9,295 nucleotides of DNA from Rhizobiaceae bacterium UBA1291 (lineage in GTDB: Bacteria; Pseudomonadota; Alphaproteobacteria; Rhizobiales; Rhizobiaceae): NCBI GenBank assembly GCA_002307905.1, contig DBUL01000224.1, forward strand, positions 46,055 to 55,349, read 5' to 3'. The notes beneath the pieces are model-generated. The model saw only the letters and a program-made list of their open reading frames with translations, made no database searches and had not been told where the DNA came from. The first letter of the stretch is position 1; the number at the start of each line of letters is the position of its first letter. The translations under genes were made by a program, and so were the position numbers. Of this stretch, positions 6,810 through 9,295 are shown piece after piece.

Positions 6810-7479
6810 GTAGTGTGCCTCGGTGCCTGTTGATGCTGTACCAGCGATTCTTGGGTGATTGCAAGACCGCACGGCGAGCGCGCGTCTATCAGGTAGTTGT
6901 GCTCCCATGTTTATGGTCTATTTCCACGCGTGCGCGGCTGCCACGACGGTATCGGCAATCGGCATCTCAGATCCGATCCGAGATGCCAGCCCTGACTTCG
7001 GCCAGGTCCTCGTTCCCATCATCCCGGCGCAGATGAAGGCGCCGGAAGCCGCATTAGACGAGCGGTCAGAAAAGATTGAGCTATGAGTGTTTCACGCGTT
7101 CGCTTCATTGATCGCCGGGGGGTAACGGTCCGACTGATGTCTGCGAGATTGAAAGGCAAGGCGTGATCTGCGAGGACGGCTTGACTTGGCGTATCAATCA
7201 GGAGCGCAGAGCACTCCTGGTCCATCCGGGCCGTCCAATATAGCCTGAGACGGTGGCAGTTCACCATGTATTTGACGCGAAGGTCACCCCTCCCCTTTCT
7301 GAAAAGACGTTGCACCTGGCATACTACGCCTAACCCGGAAACGTTGCCTCATTGGCAGCTCATCGTACGTCCTTCGAAGAGCGTTTTGTACCCCGAAATT
7401 GGCGGGCCGGGAAAATTGGATCTACACTTGGAAATGCGCTCTTCGAGTATGACCGGAACTACCAAGGTTCTCCAATCAG
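6810..7479. other. Stretch without a convincing gene
   Basis: Apart from the candidate promoter near its left end, no gene is supported here. Short open frames on both strands (for example minus 7019-7315 and plus 6859-7086) lack ribosome sites and recognisable motifs. On the plus strand, frames opening at 7266 and 7352 run into the next ORF in different frames, which could reflect a decayed gene. No RNA gene, terminator or direct repeat was recognised. Confidence 0.4.
6835..6864 (-). promoter_or_regulatory. Weak candidate promoter for the SyrB-like gene
   Basis: On the minus strand TTGCAA (6864-6859) and TACAGC (6840-6835) are 18 bases apart and lie just ahead of the GTG at 6809. The -10 match is poor, so this is only a candidate. 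Confidence 0.25.
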
Positions 7480-7839
7480 ATGCTTCGATACGAAAGGGTG
7501 CCGGAAGGTCCTAATCAGAACGTGGGTCTGCCAGTCCATCTGGCAATGCCCGACGCCCATGTCACCGCCCACCACTTGCGCTACCTTCTGAACTCCGCGT
7601 CGCTTGAGCAGCTTCTGGCATGGAGCAAGGGCCCTGTGCTTCTACCGCGAGTGCCGTCAGGGGCCGACCGGGGCAGGAGCTGGGACCGACTAGACGAGGA
7701 CGCGCTGGCGAGATTTATTCCGGATCGTGATGCCGACGTCCGGTTCAGCGCCACAACAGAGCGTACAAGATGCGGATACAGGCCGGCCAAGATCGTCGAG
7801 CCGGAGCAGCGCACGCTGATATTAGCCCTCATTTTTTAG
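7480..7839 (+). CDS. Unrecognised ORF, possibly the remnant of a longer gene
   Basis: The 119-residue product is not one I recognise. Codons in the middle part (about 7540-7800) are rich in G or C at the third position, like the real genes in this window, which suggests it is or was coding. It includes a helical stretch with LRYLLNSASLEQLLAW (33-48) and an acidic/basic segment LDEDALARFIPDRDAD (71-86). There is no signal peptide or membrane segment. The ribosome site is weak: AAGG lies 12 bases before the ATG. The upstream plus-strand frames at 7266-7591 overlap it in other phases, so the true gene may have started earlier and been broken by frameshifts. Confidence 0.35.
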   Translation: MLRYERVPEGPNQNVGLPVHLAMPDAHVTAHHLRYLLNSASLEQLLAWSKGPVLLPRVPSGADRGRSWDRLDEDALARFIPDRDADVRFSATTERTRCGYRPAKIVEPEQRTLILALIF

Positions 7840-8030
7840 CGCAGTCGCTGTTTACACGAAGCGACATCCAGGCTGCGAAAACGCGCTAATTGCCGGAGAC
7901 GGCGTTCGACGGGCCCTACCCGCAGTAATTCCAAGCGCTTGAATCGATGGCTCCGGCAATCTGCCTCGAACTCGTTTGCAATGCATTGCGACCCGATACG
8001 AAAAACCTATGTGATCCCGTAAGTTACGTC

Positions 8031-8048
8031 CGTTGACCGCGGTCAACG
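8031..8048. repeat. parS-like centromere palindrome, copy 1
   Basis: CGTTGACCGCGGTCAACG is a perfect 18-base palindrome. Its inner 16 bases fit GTTNNCNGCNGNNAAC, the consensus known for ParB (RepB) binding sites of repABC plasmids in Rhizobiales. Such sites load the partition protein and secure plasmid segregation. An identical copy lies at 8230-8247. No repABC gene is visible nearby, so a different dimeric regulator remains an alternative. Confidence 0.65.
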
Positions 8049-8229
8049 ACGACCGTTGTCAGGCCGCATGCTTACTACCTATCGAGTTAGCGGCGGATCG
8101 GTTCTGTATGGAGGTCGTAGCCGCGCGTTGCTGCGTGGTAACCGGGATCTGGCTTAAACCCTCCGATCCAAAGAAATTGAGGTCAAAGAACCAAACCAAA
8201 ATAATCTTTTTACATCAATCAGTTATCAG

Positions 8230-8247
8230 CGTTGACCGCGGTCAACG
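8230..8247. repeat. parS-like centromere palindrome, copy 2
   Basis: This is an exact second copy of the 18-base palindrome, with its centre 199 bases from that of the first, close to 19 helical turns. Flanking bases differ on both sides, so conservation stops exactly at the palindrome, as expected for a protein-binding site rather than a longer duplicated segment. Confidence 0.65.
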
Positions 8248-8593
8248 AGGGATGCAGTCCTTCTCGAACCGGACGATTCCTACCATGTACTCGCGCCTGT
8301 CACATGGATAAGTGAGTGCTCCTCCAACGCGTCATTTCGGAGGGGTCGGGGGCAGAAAGAGGCGGCGCGGCACTCCCTGAAAAAGCCACCCGGAGAACTC
8401 AGTCAACTAAACCCTAAGCGTGGTCATCTCTTGCATCTTGGCCGAGCTGACTTCATCATAATAACAATGCCGGGGCGTTCGTCGCTCGGGGAGCCCGTCA
8501 TTCCTTCTTTGGATGAACCTGAGCCCCAGGACACCAAATTTCTTCTCCACCCAAACTAGAAACCCTTCCTGGATCACAGGAATACGATTCTTT

Positions 8594-9166
8594 TCACGGA
8601 CCGGTGCTCCAGTTCCCTAAGAGAAATCCGCAGGCCGCTGTCCGATGCCATAGCGAACACGGGCTGCGACAGCCCTTTTCTGGATAGTCGGTCACAAGCC
8701 ATATCGCCGCGAGCTCAGTGTCAAATTTCTGTAAAGCTCTCGCACACAGTTCTTTACCCCGAAGGAGGCACTTTTCCGTTTCGGCGATTTCGGCCCGCGC
8801 CGCGTGAGCCGCGATTGCTTCGCTCATCGGAAGACCGAGTGGTTCGGAAAGATCGGGCGTGTCCGAGTTGAGCGCGGCTCGATAGCGGCAAGTTGCGGCT
8901 TCAACCGCTCCCACTGGTAATTTCCAACAGAAAATAAGATCCAGTGGCGTCGAGCGACCAACCAGGGGCCGCGTCCACCACGCCCCAATGCCGTTTTCAG
9001 ACTCGTCCCTGTCTGCCGTGCCGAGCTTTGCCGCAATTCGCTGAAGTCTTGCTTCCAGCTCCTCGCGGCGCTTCGCTGCGTGTTCGCCTCTGGTTGGGCG
9101 CGCAGGGGACGGGTCCGAAGTGCAGCGGTTGCTGGCTGGGGCGTTCCAAGAACAGCCGTTAGCCAT
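8594..9166 (-). CDS. Unrecognised ORF beginning at the broken end of istB
   Basis: The 190-residue product is not one I recognise. Residues about 30-50 are charged and helical (EHAAKRREELEARLQRIAAK), and another helical region covers about 113-156 (AIAAHAARAEIAETEKCLL within it). There is no signal peptide and no clear membrane segment. Much of the frame has codon use like real genes of the window, but the first 30 or so residues and the last 20 look unnatural (Cys, Ser, Pro and Trp-rich). The ATG at 9166 overlaps the end of the istB remnant, so the original start may have been lost when the IS21-type sequence was joined here. No good ribosome site is seen. It may be a truncated gene. Confidence 0.35.
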   Translation of the reverse strand: MANGCSWNAPASNRCTSDPSPARPTRGEHAAKRREELEARLQRIAAKLGTADRDESENGIGAWWTRPLVGRSTPLDLIFCWKLPVGAVEAATCRYRAALNSDTPDLSEPLGLPMSEAIAAHAARAEIAETEKCLLRGKELCARALQKFDTELAAIWLVTDYPEKGCRSPCSLWHRTAACGFLLGNWSTGP

Positions 9167-9272
9167 GATCGAGGCTTCTCACGTCCGGTTGGACCTCGAG
9201 CTCGTGATAGGCGCTTGCCATGCCGGAGAGGCCGAGCTCGCGGAGCATGTCGATGGTAGGATTGGTCAGCAT
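9159..9272 (-). pseudogene. istB: Truncated IstB, ATP-binding helper protein of an IS21-family element
   Basis: The 37-residue frame starts MLTNPTIDMLRELGLSGMAS and ends VRSLDHG, matching the N-terminus of IstB as I know it. In intact IstB the next residues are typically EWL, but here a stop (TAA) follows directly. IstB is an AAA+ protein of about 250 residues that helps the IstA transposase choose target sites; the Walker motifs lie in the missing part, so this copy is inactive. GAGG stands 9 bases before the ATG at 9272. The sequence to the left does not resemble istB in any frame, so the gene was cut by a rearrangement rather than by a point mutation. Confidence 0.8.
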
Positions 9273-9295
9273 TGTCTTGGTCCTCAATGAAAGTA
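9159..9295 (-). mobile_element. Remnant of an IS21-family insertion sequence (continues beyond the right edge)
   Basis: The istB start lies at the edge, and istA would be expected immediately to the right, outside the window. The element's istB-side end is missing, so no terminal inverted repeat or target duplication can be seen here. Confidence 0.65.

Larger units (their letters stand above)
7840..8593. other. Non-coding stretch containing two parS-like sites
   Basis: No gene is supported across these roughly 750 bases. The two perfect palindromes at 8031 and 8230 are the clear content. Between them lies an AT-rich segment (about 8165-8225, with AATAATCTTTTTACATCAAT), in contrast to the GC-rich surroundings. 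To the right of the second palindrome I see nothing further that can be named. Confidence 0.5.

Noticed and set aside
5967..6833. Plus-strand open frame of 288 residues
   Set aside because: Antisense to the SyrB-like gene; Arg- and Cys-rich translation without motifs, and the minus-strand frame has family features and good ribosome sites.
7019..7315. Minus-strand open frame of 98 residues
   Set aside because: No family resemblance and no convincing ribosome site; not enough to call a gene.
8033..8311. Plus-strand open frame of 92 residues starting in the first palindrome
   Set aside because: It runs through both palindromes and the AT-rich segment, has no ribosome site, and its composition is not protein-like.

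Overview
The window looks like part of a plasmid or integrated conjugative region of a rhizobial alphaproteobacterium (Rhizobiales/Hyphomicrobiales). This rests on a VirB-type secretion operon with rhizobial-style VirB proteins, a divergent winged-helix regulator resembling RctA, a SyrB-like protein known to me only from rhizobia and their relatives, and two perfect palindromes that fit the parS consensus of repABC plasmids. No sequence search was possible, so the names rest on motifs and recall.

Bases 1-4823 hold a tightly packed leftward operon. In transcription order it is a secreted eight-cysteine protein of unknown function, virB1 (lytic transglycosylase), virB2 (pilin), virB3 (inner-membrane partner), virB4 (ATPase) and virB5 (minor pilus subunit, cut by the left edge). 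Neighbouring genes overlap by 1-8 bases or are 2 bases apart, so they are probably co-translated. Together they form the early part of a type IV secretion apparatus; virB6-virB11 would be expected beyond the left edge.

Bases 4824-4916 are an AT-rich divergent control region. A good leftward promoter (-35 TTGGTT, 17 bases, -10 TATAGT) drives the operon. Two small inverted repeats sit on or between its boxes, and its -35 overlaps the start codon of the rightward regulator gene (4917-5279). This layout suggests a repressor acting on the virB promoter, as described for RctA of rhizobial symbiotic plasmids.

Bases 5516-6809 carry two leftward genes, a SyrB-like protein and a second acidic/Ala-Pro-rich protein. 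Both end in a related short coiled-coil motif. The SyrB-like gene has a very good internal ribosome site and ATG at codon 87.

Bases 6810-9295 are gene-poor and look like plasmid accessory or decayed DNA. They contain an unrecognised ORF (7480-7839), two identical 18-base parS-like palindromes 199 bases apart, an unrecognised leftward ORF (8594-9166), and at the right edge the 5' end of an istB gene of an IS21-family element, broken after 37 codons. No repA, repB or repC is visible, so the partition sites appear without their operon inside this window.
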